Shown piece after piece: positions 40,793 through 48,421 of a stretch of 64,000 nucleotides of DNA. Made by a program: the position numbers and the translations under genes. Position 1 is the stretch's first letter, and every line of letters starts with the position of its first letter. This DNA comes from Phycicoccus avicenniae_A. Lineage in GTDB: Bacteria > Actinomycetota > Actinomycetes > Actinomycetales > Dermatophilaceae. Below the pieces are notes generated by a model that searched no databases, was not told where the DNA came from, and saw only the letters and a program-made list of their open reading frames with translations. Location of the stretch: positions 72,255-136,254 of the forward strand of contig NZ_JBNVZV010000011.1 in assembly GCF_050496545.1 (NCBI RefSeq), in the 5' to 3' direction.

Positions 40793-40987
40793 TCAGAGCA
40801 TCCCGCCGCGGTCGGCCTGCCGGTCGGCCTGCATCGCTGCCGTCTCGGCGCTGTACGGGGCGTCCGGGTGGGGGCTGCGGTTCGTCTCGGTGCGGCGCCG
40901 CCCGCCCTTGACGGCGGTCCACACGGTCCCCACGACCCCGAGGACGACGACGGCGATGATGAGGATCAGTCCGATGGTGGTCGGCAT
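40793..40987 (-). CDS. Small membrane protein (64 residues)
   Basis: This is a protein with one N-terminal membrane helix (TIGLILIIAVVVLGVVGTVW), a basic GGRRR segment and a polar tail (APYSAETAAMQADRQADRG). AAGGGGCC lies before the ATG at 40987. The sequence is reminiscent of small membrane proteins seen throughout Micrococcales, function unknown. It forms an operon with the 61-residue gene. Confidence 0.65.
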   Translation of the reverse strand: MPTTIGLILIIAVVVLGVVGTVWTAVKGGRRRTETNRSPHPDAPYSAETAAMQADRQADRGGML

Positions 40988-41083
40988 GGCCCCTTCCCCC
41001 TTCTCGACCCCGTGGGGTCGCGCGTTGGACGGTCATCGTCCCGCGCGGCGGCGCCGTTGTCCACGGTTCCGGCGCTGCGGCGC

Positions 41084-42460
41084 TCAGACGAAGGAGCCCG
41101 GGTTGAGGATGCCGTGCGGGTCGAGGGCGGCCTTGACGCGGCGGTTGAGCTCCATGACGTCGGGACCGAGCTGGTCCTCGAGCGAGCCCTTCTTCAGCCG
41201 GCCGACCCCGTGCTCGCCGGTGATCGTGCCGCCGAGGTCGATGGCGGCCCGCATGATGTCGTCGAAGGCCAGCCGGGCGCGGCGCTCGGAGTCGGGGTCC
41301 GTGGCGTCGTAGACGATCGCGGGGTGGGTGTTGCCGTCGCCGGCGTGCGCGACGACGGGGATCTCGACGCCGTGCCGCTGGGCGATGGCCTCGACCTCGG
41401 CGAGCAGCTGCGGCAGCTGGGGTACGGGGACCCCGACGTCCTCGGGGAGGACCGCGCCCCGAGGCTCGAGGGCGGTGAAGTGCACGCGCCGGGCCTGGAC
41501 GAACATCTCGGCCTCGTCGGGGTCGTCGGTGGCGACGACCTCCTTGGCGCCGGTGACCTCGCACGCGGCGACGATGGCGGCCACCTCCTCCTCGCGCGAG
41601 GCGCCCGGGGCATCGGACTGGATGAGCAGCAGGGCGCCGGAGTCACGGTCGAGGCCCATCGGCTGGAAGTCCTCGACGGCGTTGATGGAGGCGCGGTCCA
41701 TCAGCTCGACCATCGAGGCACGCACCGTGCGGCCGAGCTCGATGACGGCGGCCGCGGCGTCGGCGACGGTGGGGAAGAAGGCGATGACGGTGCTGCGCGG
41801 CGCTTGGGCCGGGACGAGGCGCAGGACCGCGCGGGTGACGATGCCGAGGGTGCCCTCGGAGCCGACGAAGAGCTTGAGCAGCGAGAGCCCGGCGACGTCC
41901 TTGACGCGCTTGCCGCCGAGGGTGACGAGGCGGCCGTCGGCGAGGACGACATCCATCCCGAGGACGTAGTCGGTGGTCACGCCGTACTTGACGCAGCAGA
42001 GGCCGCCGGCGTTGGTGGCGATGTTGCCGCCGATCGAGCAGATCTCGAAGGAGCTGGGGTCAGGCGGGTACCAGAGGCCCTCTGCGACAGCGGCGTTCTT
42101 CACCTCGACGTTGAGGGCTCCGGGCTCGACGACGGCGACCCGCGCGGCGGTGTCGATCTCGACGGCACGCATCCGCTCGAGGCTGAGGACGATCGTGCCG
42201 TCGACGCCCATCGAGCCGCCGGAGAGGGAGGTGCCGGCCCCGCGGGGGACGACGCCGATGCCGTGGCGCGCGGCCCAGCGGACGGCCTCCTGAACGTGCT
42301 CGGCGTTCTCGGCGCGGACGGCGGCCAGCGGGGTGCCGGCGCTCGCGTCGTGGGTCCAGTCGTGGCGGTACTTCTCGAGGGCCGCGGGGTCGGTGGCGAC
42401 GACCCCCTGCGGGAGCGCGGCCACGAGCTCGGCGACGGCTGCGTCGACGTCGGTGTCCAT
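41084..42460 (-). CDS. FAD-linked oxidase, glycolate oxidase (GlcD)/D-lactate dehydrogenase type
   Basis: This 458-residue flavoenzyme oxidises a 2-hydroxy acid. The PCMH FAD-binding domain runs from about 40 to 215 (IGVVPRGAGTSLSGGSMG, SIGGNIATNAGGLCCVKYG, FVGSEGTLGIVTRA). The FAD-oxidase C-terminal domain holds HAGDGNTHPAIVYD and ends GGTITGEHGVGRLKK ... ALDPHGILNPG, with the active-site histidines. GAGGG precedes ATG 42460. Substrate might be D-lactate or glycolate. It is divergent from the AbiEi-like gene across two palindromic repeats. Confidence 0.92.
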   Translation of the reverse strand: MDTDVDAAVAELVAALPQGVVATDPAALEKYRHDWTHDASAGTPLAAVRAENAEHVQEAVRWAARHGIGVVPRGAGTSLSGGSMGVDGTIVLSLERMRAVEIDTAARVAVVEPGALNVEVKNAAVAEGLWYPPDPSSFEICSIGGNIATNAGGLCCVKYGVTTDYVLGMDVVLADGRLVTLGGKRVKDVAGLSLLKLFVGSEGTLGIVTRAVLRLVPAQAPRSTVIAFFPTVADAAAAVIELGRTVRASMVELMDRASINAVEDFQPMGLDRDSGALLLIQSDAPGASREEEVAAIVAACEVTGAKEVVATDDPDEAEMFVQARRVHFTALEPRGAVLPEDVGVPVPQLPQLLAEVEAIAQRHGVEIPVVAHAGDGNTHPAIVYDATDPDSERRARLAFDDIMRAAIDLGGTITGEHGVGRLKKGSLEDQLGPDVMELNRRVKAALDPHGILNPGSFV

Positions 42461-42485
42461 GCCCCCACCCTCGCAGATCCCCAGC

Positions 42486-42531
42486 GTCGAGGGCGGAAGT
42501 GGTCGCCCCATCGACCGCGAGCGCACTCGAC
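42486..42531. repeat. Palindromic repeat, family A copy 2
   Basis: This is a 46-base element running from GTCGAGGGCGGAAGTGG to GCGCACTCGAC, with the inner GGTCG/CGACC stem. It lies 26 bases upstream of the FAD oxidase start. Confidence 0.8.
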
Positions 42532-42558
42532 CCCGGGAGCCCCCTGGCCCCCTCGGCG

Positions 42559-42604
42559 TCGAGTGCGGAAGTGGTCGCCCCAGCGACCGTTTCCGTACTC
42601 GAGG
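42559..42604. repeat. Palindromic repeat, family A copy 3
   Basis: This is a 46-base element from GTCGAGTGCGGAAGTGG to CGTACTCGAG, with a perfect inner GGTCGC/GCGACC stem. It sits 27 bases from copy 2 and 55 bases before the AbiEi-like gene. Confidence 0.8.
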
Positions 42605-42659
42605 CCGGGCCTGTGGAGAACTCGGCGGGCGATGCGGCCCCGCGCCCGACACTTCCCGC

Positions 42660-43580
42660 ATGGACCCGTGGACCGAGCTCGCCGAGCGCCAGGCCGGCGC
42701 GCTCGCCTGGCGCCAGCTCCACGAGCTCGGCGTCACCCGCTCCCTCGTCCGCAACAAGCTGGCGTCGGGGCGATGGGCGCGCCGTACGGAGTCGGTGCTC
42801 ACCACGACGACCGGGCCCCTGTCGGACGAGCAGCGCCACTGGGTCGCGGTCCTGCACTGCGGTCCCGACGCGATGCTCGGCGGCCTCACCGCGCTGGGCC
42901 TGCACGGCCTGAGCCGCTGGGAGCGCGACGAGGTCTGCGTCATCGTCCGCAACGCCGACTCCTTCGAGCCGGTCGACGGCATCTCCCTGTTCCGGACGCG
43001 ACGCCGGCCGGCCGTTCTGCGCGGCGAGCACGACCTCCCACGGTGTCGGGTCGAGCCGGCTGCCCTGCTCTGGGCGGCGCACGAGCCACACCCTCGGTCG
43101 GCCTCCGGCCTGCTGGCGGCGGTCGTCCAACAGGGGCTCACCACCCCGGAGAGGCTGCTGACGTGGGTGGACATCCTGAGGCCGCTTCGTCGGGCAGGGG
43201 CCTTCCGCGAGCTGCTGCACGACATCGAGGGTGGGGCGCAGTCGCTCGGCGAGGTGGACGTCGCCCGGCTGTGCCGGACGTGGGGCCTGGTGGCGCCGCA
43301 CCGGCAGCGATGTCGCGTGGACCGGTCGGGGCGTCAGCGGTTCACCGACTGCGAGTGGGACCTCCCGGACGGTCGGGTCCTCGTGCTCGAGGTCGACGGC
43401 GCCTTCCACCTCGACGTCGAGCAGTACACCGATGACGTCCGCCGGCAGCGGGGCCTGACGACGCCCGAGCGCTCCGTCATCCGGTGCACGACCGAGGAGC
43501 TGCGACGTGAGCCCTGGTCGGTCGGGGCCGATCTCGTGGCCCTGGGCGTCCCACGGGTCGCCGCCCCCGCAGCCGGTTGA
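42660..43580 (+). CDS. AbiEi/DUF559-like protein (putative nuclease or antitoxin)
   Basis: This is a 306-residue soluble protein. Residues 1-60 look like the winged-helix start of AbiEi-type proteins (GALAWRQLHELGVTRSLVRNKLASGRWARR). The middle follows that family's transcription-regulator-like region (LGGLTALGLHGLSRWE). The C-terminus (about 230-306) has CEWDLPDGRVLVLEVDGAFH and RRQRGLTTPERSVIRCTTEELR, the PD-(D/E)xK-like pattern of DUF559/Vsr-related nucleases. Such proteins are common, scattered genes in actinobacteria, often without a partner toxin. It is bracketed by three copies of palindrome A. GACACT six bases before the ATG may be a leaderless promoter. Confidence 0.72.
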   Translation: MDPWTELAERQAGALAWRQLHELGVTRSLVRNKLASGRWARRTESVLTTTTGPLSDEQRHWVAVLHCGPDAMLGGLTALGLHGLSRWERDEVCVIVRNADSFEPVDGISLFRTRRRPAVLRGEHDLPRCRVEPAALLWAAHEPHPRSASGLLAAVVQQGLTTPERLLTWVDILRPLRRAGAFRELLHDIEGGAQSLGEVDVARLCRTWGLVAPHRQRCRVDRSGRQRFTDCEWDLPDGRVLVLEVDGAFHLDVEQYTDDVRRQRGLTTPERSVIRCTTEELRREPWSVGADLVALGVPRVAAPAAG

Positions 43581-43603
43581 GGTCGGGCTCCGGCGACTCC
43601 GGC

Positions 43604-43649
43604 GTCGAGTGCGGAAGTGGTCGCTCCGGCGACCGCGAGCGCACTCGAC
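43604..43649. repeat. Palindromic repeat, family A copy 4
   Basis: This is a 46-base element with perfect 10-bp outer arms (GTCGAGTGCG/CGCACTCGAC) and a perfect inner stem (GGTCGC/GCGACC). It lies between convergent genes and may also act as a terminator. Confidence 0.85.
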
Positions 43650-43667
43650 TCTCGGGGAGAGGGGTGG

Positions 43668-44474
43668 TCAGAGGCGGCGGTCGGCGAGCACCGGGAAGGC
43701 CTCGCGGTAGGCGGCGGTGGCGGCGAGGTCGACGTCGACCGAGAGCACCGCCTCGTCGGTGTGCGCTGCCTCGCCCAGCACCTCACCGTTGGCCGCGACC
43801 ACCTGGCTGTGCCCTCCCATCGGGGTGCGCGCGTGCGTCCCGCCGGTGTTCACCTGCACCACGACGCACTGGTTCTCCACCGCCCGCGCGCGCCCGAGCA
43901 GCGTCCAGTGACCCACCCGCGCCGCCGGCCAGGCCGCCGGCACGAGCACCAGCTCGGCGCCGGCCTCCTGCTGGCGGCGGTACAGCTCGGGGAAGCGCAG
44001 GTCGTAGCACGTGGAGAGACCGGTCCGCACGGTGCCGCCGGCCCCGTCGGGCAGGTCGAGGACCATGACCTCCTCACCCGCCTCCATGAGCTTCGGCTCG
44101 CCGGCGCCGAACCCGAAGCGGTGCACCTTGCGGTAGGTCGCGAGCAGGCCGCCATCGGACCCGAACAGCAGGGAGGTGTTGGCCAGCGTGTTGCCGTCCA
44201 CGCCGGGCTCCGGCAGCCGCTCGACGAAGGACCCGGCGTGCAGCACCACTCCGGCGGAGCGGGCGGCATCGGCCATCGCCCCGGCCCACGGCCCGTCGAG
44301 GGGCTGGGCCTCACCGTCCCAGCGCGTGTAGTCGAAGCCGGTGGGGGCCCACAGCTCGGGCAGCACGACCAGGTCATGGCCCGACAGCCCGGACACCAGC
44401 CCGGCGACCCGCTCGGTGCGGGCCTCGAACGACTCCTCGTCGCCGTAGGCGAGCTGGACGACCGCGATGCGCAT
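43668..44474 (-). CDS. Nitrilase-superfamily amidohydrolase
   Basis: This is a 268-residue carbon-nitrogen hydrolase with the Glu-Lys-Cys triad: Glu40 (VVLPELWAP), Lys116 (YRKVHRFGF) and Cys156 (STCYDLRFPELYR). RIAVVQLAYGD at the start and TPMGGHSQVVAANGEVL near the end match the family. Length and motifs fit omega-amidase/NLP-type enzymes acting on small amides; substrate unknown. The ATG at 44474 was preferred to a start 30 bases upstream because the family begins at MRIAVVQ. Confidence 0.9.
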   Translation of the reverse strand: MRIAVVQLAYGDEESFEARTERVAGLVSGLSGHDLVVLPELWAPTGFDYTRWDGEAQPLDGPWAGAMADAARSAGVVLHAGSFVERLPEPGVDGNTLANTSLLFGSDGGLLATYRKVHRFGFGAGEPKLMEAGEEVMVLDLPDGAGGTVRTGLSTCYDLRFPELYRRQQEAGAELVLVPAAWPAARVGHWTLLGRARAVENQCVVVQVNTGGTHARTPMGGHSQVVAANGEVLGEAAHTDEAVLSVDVDLAATAAYREAFPVLADRRL

Positions 44475-44506
44475 GGGCCCATCCTCCCGCACCGGCCGAC
44501 GCACGC

Positions 44507-46486
44507 TCAGTCGAGCTGCTCGGCCTCCTCGCGCAGGCGCGCGAGCCGGGCGTTGTAGGCGGCGAGCTCGGCGTCACCGTCGCGGTCGGCCTGCCGGTCC
44601 AGCCGGGCCGTCTCGCGCGACTCGGACCGGAACCACTGGACGGCGACGACGATCGCCAGCACGAGCGTCGGGGCCTCGCCGATGCCCCACGCGATCTCGC
44701 CGGCCGTGTGCTGGTCGCCGAGCGGGTCGGTCATCCACGGCAGGTTGATCTGCCCGAAGAAGTCCGGCGCCAGCAGCGAGGTGCTGCCGGTGAGCGCCAC
44801 CCCGAAGAAGGCGTGGAACGACACGGTCGCGAAGAGGATGACGAGCAGCATCAGCGGCGACCACCTCGGCACCCCGGGGTCGATGCCGATCATCACCCAG
44901 ACGAACAGGTACCCGGTGAGCACGAAGTGGGCCATCATCAGCAGGTGGCCCGTGTGGGTCGTCAGCGCCAGCTCGAAGAGGCCGGTGTAGTAGAAGGCCG
45001 CGAGGCTGAAGAAGAACAGGGCCGCGGCGACGACCGGGTTGGCCAGCACCCGCATCGCCCGCGAGTGCACGACCTGGAGCAGCACCTCGCGCGGGCCCCA
45101 GGTGCGGTCGCGCCGCGCCGGCATCGCCCGCAGCGCCAGCGTCACGGGCGCCGCCGGGACGAGCAGCAGCGGCACGATCATCGCCAGCACCATGTGCATC
45201 ACCATGTGCGCGCTGAACAGCACCCGCCCCCAGATGCCCGGCGCCCCGCACGTGGCCCAGACGAACAGCGCCCAGCCGAGCACCCACAGCACGACACGCA
45301 GCACCGGCCAGGCGTCGCCGCGCCGGCGCAGCCGCAGCCACCCCGCGACGTAGAGCCCGACGGCCACGGCGGCCACCACGACGAAGAGCCAGTCCCAGCG
45401 CCAGGTGAGCAGCCAGTCGGCACCGGCCACCGGACCGGGGTCGGGGTAGCCGGTGAGCTCGAGGACGATGCCGGGGTCGGGGAGGGCGTCGGGCACCGGC
45501 GGCACGCTGCGGGCCAGCACCGCCGCGAGACCGGTGGCCACCCCCATCAGCGCGACCTCGGCGAGCGCGAGACGCGCGAACGCCCTTCCGTCGGACGGGT
45601 CCTCACGAAGCCGACCCACGATGTTGCGCCGGTGGCGCCACCCCAGCACGCCCAGCGCGACGAGGGCCGCGGTCTTCAGCAGGACGACCGCCCCGTACCC
45701 GGTGGCGAGGTTGGCCACCGACCCGACACGGATCCACGCCTGGAGCACCCCCGATGCCGCCACGGCGACGAACGCCCACAGCGCCAACGTGGAGAACCGG
45801 GCGACGGTGGCCCCGAGGTCGCGACCGAGCCGCGAGCGCATCATCACCAGCGCCACGAGCCCGCCGACCCAGACGACGACGCCGGCGAGGTGCACGGCGA
45901 GGCCGTTGACGGCGTCCTCGTGGCTCGCCGAGCCGGCCGCGTGACCGGTCAGCGCCTTGACGACGATGCCGACGAAGGCGAGCACGGCCAGCCAGGCCAT
46001 CGGGGCGCGCTGCCGCGTGAGGCGGGCACACACCGCGACCACGAGGGCCACCAGCGCACTGAGCAGCAGCACGCGTGTCGTCTCGAGCGACCACGTGAAG
46101 GAGACCAGCTGGTCGAGCAGCTCGGGGGCGGTGACGGGCGTGCCCGCGAGGTCGGCGAAGGTGACGACGAGCTCGAGCAGCGCGGCGACGAACCACACCG
46201 TCGCCGTCACGGCGGCGAGCCGGACGGCGGTGCCGCGGCGGTCGGTGCTCGAGCGCTCGGGCACGAGGAAGGCCGCCATCCCGAGCAGCCCGACGGTGGT
46301 CACGGACGCCAGCGTGGCCACGGCGTCGCTGACCGGGACCATCCAGCGCACGAACGGCCCGGCGTCGGCGAGCGCCAGCGGGGCGACGGCGCCGGTGAGG
46401 ATCGCCGCGGGCACCAGGGCCACGAGCGCGGCCCCCACGACGGCGGCGAGGGGTCGTCCGGGCGCGGTGCTCTCCGGGACGGCCAT
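44507..46486 (-). CDS. CopD-CtaG fusion: copper resistance D domain plus cytochrome c oxidase assembly domain
   Basis: This is a 659-residue multi-pass membrane protein. The N-terminal half carries CopD-like helices with GHAAGSASHEDAVNGLAVHLAG, a copper-handling region, and ends near residue 330. The C-terminal half has seven or so CtaG_2-type helices with the histidine motifs AHMVMHMVLAMIVP, HTGHLLMMAHFVLTGYLF and SFHAFFGVALTGS. CtaG-type proteins deliver copper to cytochrome oxidase. The end is a charged helix (ARLARLREEAEQLD). ATG 46486 is seven bases after TACGCT on the minus strand (leaderless). Confidence 0.9.
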   Translation of the reverse strand: MAVPESTAPGRPLAAVVGAALVALVPAAILTGAVAPLALADAGPFVRWMVPVSDAVATLASVTTVGLLGMAAFLVPERSSTDRRGTAVRLAAVTATVWFVAALLELVVTFADLAGTPVTAPELLDQLVSFTWSLETTRVLLLSALVALVVAVCARLTRQRAPMAWLAVLAFVGIVVKALTGHAAGSASHEDAVNGLAVHLAGVVVWVGGLVALVMMRSRLGRDLGATVARFSTLALWAFVAVAASGVLQAWIRVGSVANLATGYGAVVLLKTAALVALGVLGWRHRRNIVGRLREDPSDGRAFARLALAEVALMGVATGLAAVLARSVPPVPDALPDPGIVLELTGYPDPGPVAGADWLLTWRWDWLFVVVAAVAVGLYVAGWLRLRRRGDAWPVLRVVLWVLGWALFVWATCGAPGIWGRVLFSAHMVMHMVLAMIVPLLLVPAAPVTLALRAMPARRDRTWGPREVLLQVVHSRAMRVLANPVVAAALFFFSLAAFYYTGLFELALTTHTGHLLMMAHFVLTGYLFVWVMIGIDPGVPRWSPLMLLVILFATVSFHAFFGVALTGSTSLLAPDFFGQINLPWMTDPLGDQHTAGEIAWGIGEAPTLVLAIVVAVQWFRSESRETARLDRQADRDGDAELAAYNARLARLREEAEQLD

Positions 46487-46493
46487 GCCCACC

Positions 46494-46507
46494 AGCGTAG
46501 GTACTGT
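46494..46507. promoter_or_regulatory. Back-to-back divergent -10 boxes
   Basis: On the minus strand TACGCT (46494-46499) serves the CopD-CtaG gene (ATG 46486). On the plus strand TACTGT (46502-46507) serves the isomerase gene (ATG 46514). Only two bases part them, so only 27 bases separate the two start codons. The two promoters must overlap and compete. Confidence 0.5.
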
Positions 46508-46513
46508 GGCGGC

Positions 46514-47362
46514 ATGTCGCTGCACCCACCCGCCCCGACCGACTTCGCCGGGACGGTCGAGGCGTGGGCGCAGACCGTCCGCACCGTCACCGACCTCGGC
46601 CGCGCGCTGCGGCCCGGCGACGCCGAGCGACCCACGGACTGCCCCGGATGGACCGTCGCCGACCAGCTCGCCCACGTGCTCGGCGGCGAGGCGATGGTGG
46701 CCGGCGACCCGGACCCCGACGTCGACGTCAGCGGCTACTCCTACCTCCGGCACGACTTCGGCACCCGCCACGAGCGGTTCGTCGAGGCGCGCCGCGGCCG
46801 CACCCCCGGCGACCTCGTCGAGGAGCTCGACTGGCGCCTCGAGGAGCGGCTCGCCGCCTACCGCGCCGAGGGCGTCACCGGCGAGGAGCCGGTCACCGGT
46901 CCGTTCGGCCCCACGACCCTCGGCGAGCTGGTGGGCATCCGCACCTTCGACGTGTGGATGCACGAGCAGGACCTGCGCGAGGCCCTCGAGCGACCCGGCG
47001 GGCTCGACACCCCCGCCGCGGCGCTGAGCGTCAGCCGGCTCTTCGCGGTGCTGCCCCGGGTCGTCGCCCGTGACGCGCAGGTCGGCCCCGGCAACGCCGT
47101 CGTCCTCGACCTCACCGGACCCACCGTCGGGCGGGCCGGGGTCCGGGTCGAGGAGCAGAGCGGCCGGGCGGTCGGCGTCCCGCTGTTCAGCGGCGAGGAC
47201 GTCGAGCACCCCGACGTCGTCACCACCTCCCTGTCGATGTCGACCCGCGTGGCGATGCGCCTCGCCGGCGGGCGCCGCTCCCCCGACGACCTGCCCGTCA
47301 CGGTCCACGGCGACGACGCCGTCGCCGCCCGCGTCCTCCCGGCCCTGGCCATCACGCCCTGA
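46514..47362 (+). CDS. Mycothiol-dependent maleylpyruvate isomerase-family protein
   Basis: This is a 282-residue DinB-like four-helix enzyme of the MDMPI family. DCPGWTVADQLAHVLGGEAMVAG holds the first metal-binding histidine, and the later TFDVWMHEQDLREALERPGG carries the conserved WxHxxD; a C-terminal domain (GRAGVRVEEQ ... LSMSTRVAMRLAGGRR) follows. Family members use mycothiol, the actinobacterial thiol, but many have unknown substrates. Its stop overlaps the next start by one base (TGATGG). Confidence 0.85.
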   Translation: MSLHPPAPTDFAGTVEAWAQTVRTVTDLGRALRPGDAERPTDCPGWTVADQLAHVLGGEAMVAGDPDPDVDVSGYSYLRHDFGTRHERFVEARRGRTPGDLVEELDWRLEERLAAYRAEGVTGEEPVTGPFGPTTLGELVGIRTFDVWMHEQDLREALERPGGLDTPAAALSVSRLFAVLPRVVARDAQVGPGNAVVLDLTGPTVGRAGVRVEEQSGRAVGVPLFSGEDVEHPDVVTTSLSMSTRVAMRLAGGRRSPDDLPVTVHGDDAVAARVLPALAITP

Positions 47363-47838
47363 TGGCCCGCTTCTCGACGTCGACGCGCTCCGCGGCGACC
47401 ATCAGCGCGAGCCCCGACGCGGTGTGGACGACCCTCACCGACCCCGCCCTCGTCGCCCGGCTCACGCCGTTCCTCCACCGCGTCACCGAGCACGGCGAGC
47501 ACTGGGTATGGGAGATGACGAAGGTGCCGGTGCTCGGCAAGAGCTTCTCGTTCACCTTCACCGAGAAGATGACCTTCGACGAGCCCCACCGCATCGACTT
47601 CACCCACGACCCTGACGCGGGGCACGGTGACGAGACCGCGGGTGTCGAGGGCTGGTACGTGCTCGAACCGCGTTCTGCCGGAACACACCTCGAGACGGCG
47701 CTGACCATCGCGGTCGACCTCCCGTTCCCCGGCGTCACCCGGCCGGCCGTCTCGGCCGCGATGAAGGGCGTCGTCACGCTGATGGGCCAGCGCTTCTCGC
47801 AGAACCTCCTGCACCACCTGGGCGCCCGCACCGTCTGA
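47362..47838 (+). CDS. DUF2505/SRPBCC-like protein
   Basis: This is a 158-residue soluble protein. ISASPDAVWTTLTDPALVAR at the start, a central beta sheet (FSFTFTEKMTFDEPHRIDFTH, GVEGWYVLEPR, LETALTIAVDLPFPG) and a long C-terminal helix fit the START/SRPBCC fold of DUF2505 proteins, common in actinobacteria and lipid- or ligand-binding by analogy. It is coupled to the preceding isomerase-like gene. Function unknown. Confidence 0.78.
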   Translation: MARFSTSTRSAATISASPDAVWTTLTDPALVARLTPFLHRVTEHGEHWVWEMTKVPVLGKSFSFTFTEKMTFDEPHRIDFTHDPDAGHGDETAGVEGWYVLEPRSAGTHLETALTIAVDLPFPGVTRPAVSAAMKGVVTLMGQRFSQNLLHHLGARTV

Positions 47839-47899
47839 CCCCCTTCCGACGGGGCGGCTGTCGAAGGTCGTCCCGAGGCGGTCCGCCCGGCCCGCGGAT

Positions 47900-47920
47900 A
47901 GTTGTATGCTGCAAACAACT
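47900..47920. promoter_or_regulatory. MarR operator
   Basis: AGTTGTATGC and GCAAACAACT are inverted repeats (nine of ten positions symmetric) around a central T. The element lies 24 bases before the MarR start codon, so the regulator probably represses its own operon by binding here. Confidence 0.65.
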
Positions 47921-47944
47921 GTCCATCTCCCGGGAGGAGGCCTC

Positions 47945-48421
47945 GTGCCGTTCCGTACCGACACCTCGCCACCGACCGCGCTGCTCGGTGACGAGCTGAT
48001 CCGCGTCGTCAAGCTGCTCCACGTCGCGCGCCAGCGCGCCCCGCGCCACCACCCGCTCGTCGACCCGATGGCCTACCCCCTCCTCTTCAACGTCACCCAG
48101 AAGCCGATGCGGGTCTCGGAGCTCGCCGACGCCGTGCACGCCGACGTCTCCACCGTGAGCCGGCAGGTGAGCACGCTCGTCGAGCACGGCTTCCTCACCC
48201 GCGAGCCCGACCCCGACGACGGGCGCGCGCAGGTGCTGGCCGTCACCGCCGACGGCACCGACCTCCTCATCGCGATCCGCGAGGGCCGCGACGCCTGGCT
48301 CGGCGACCTGCTCGCGCACTGGTCCGACGACGACGTCACCGCCTTCACCGACCACCTGGCCCGCCTCGCCGCGGACCTCGAGACCTCCCTGACCGACCCG
48401 ACCCCGAGGACCCAGCCATGA
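47945..48421 (+). CDS. MarR-family transcriptional regulator
   Basis: This is a 158-residue dimeric winged-helix repressor. The DNA-binding core is MRVSELADAVHADVSTVSRQVSTLVEHGFLTREPDPDDGRAQVLAVT, with the beta-wing DPDDGR that is diagnostic of MarR. The GTG at 47945 follows GGGAGGAGG; an upstream ATG at 47906 would lie inside the operator and lacks a ribosome site. Its stop overlaps the efflux pump start (ATGA), and a palindromic site lies just upstream, so it almost certainly controls this pump, being released by a drug-like ligand. Confidence 0.92.
   Translation: MPFRTDTSPPTALLGDELIRVVKLLHVARQRAPRHHPLVDPMAYPLLFNVTQKPMRVSELADAVHADVSTVSRQVSTLVEHGFLTREPDPDDGRAQVLAVTADGTDLLIAIREGRDAWLGDLLAHWSDDDVTAFTDHLARLAADLETSLTDPTPRTQP

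Noticed and set aside
40868..43435. 850-codon plus-strand frame
   Set aside because: It is antisense to the GlcD-like gene, which has full FAD-binding motifs.
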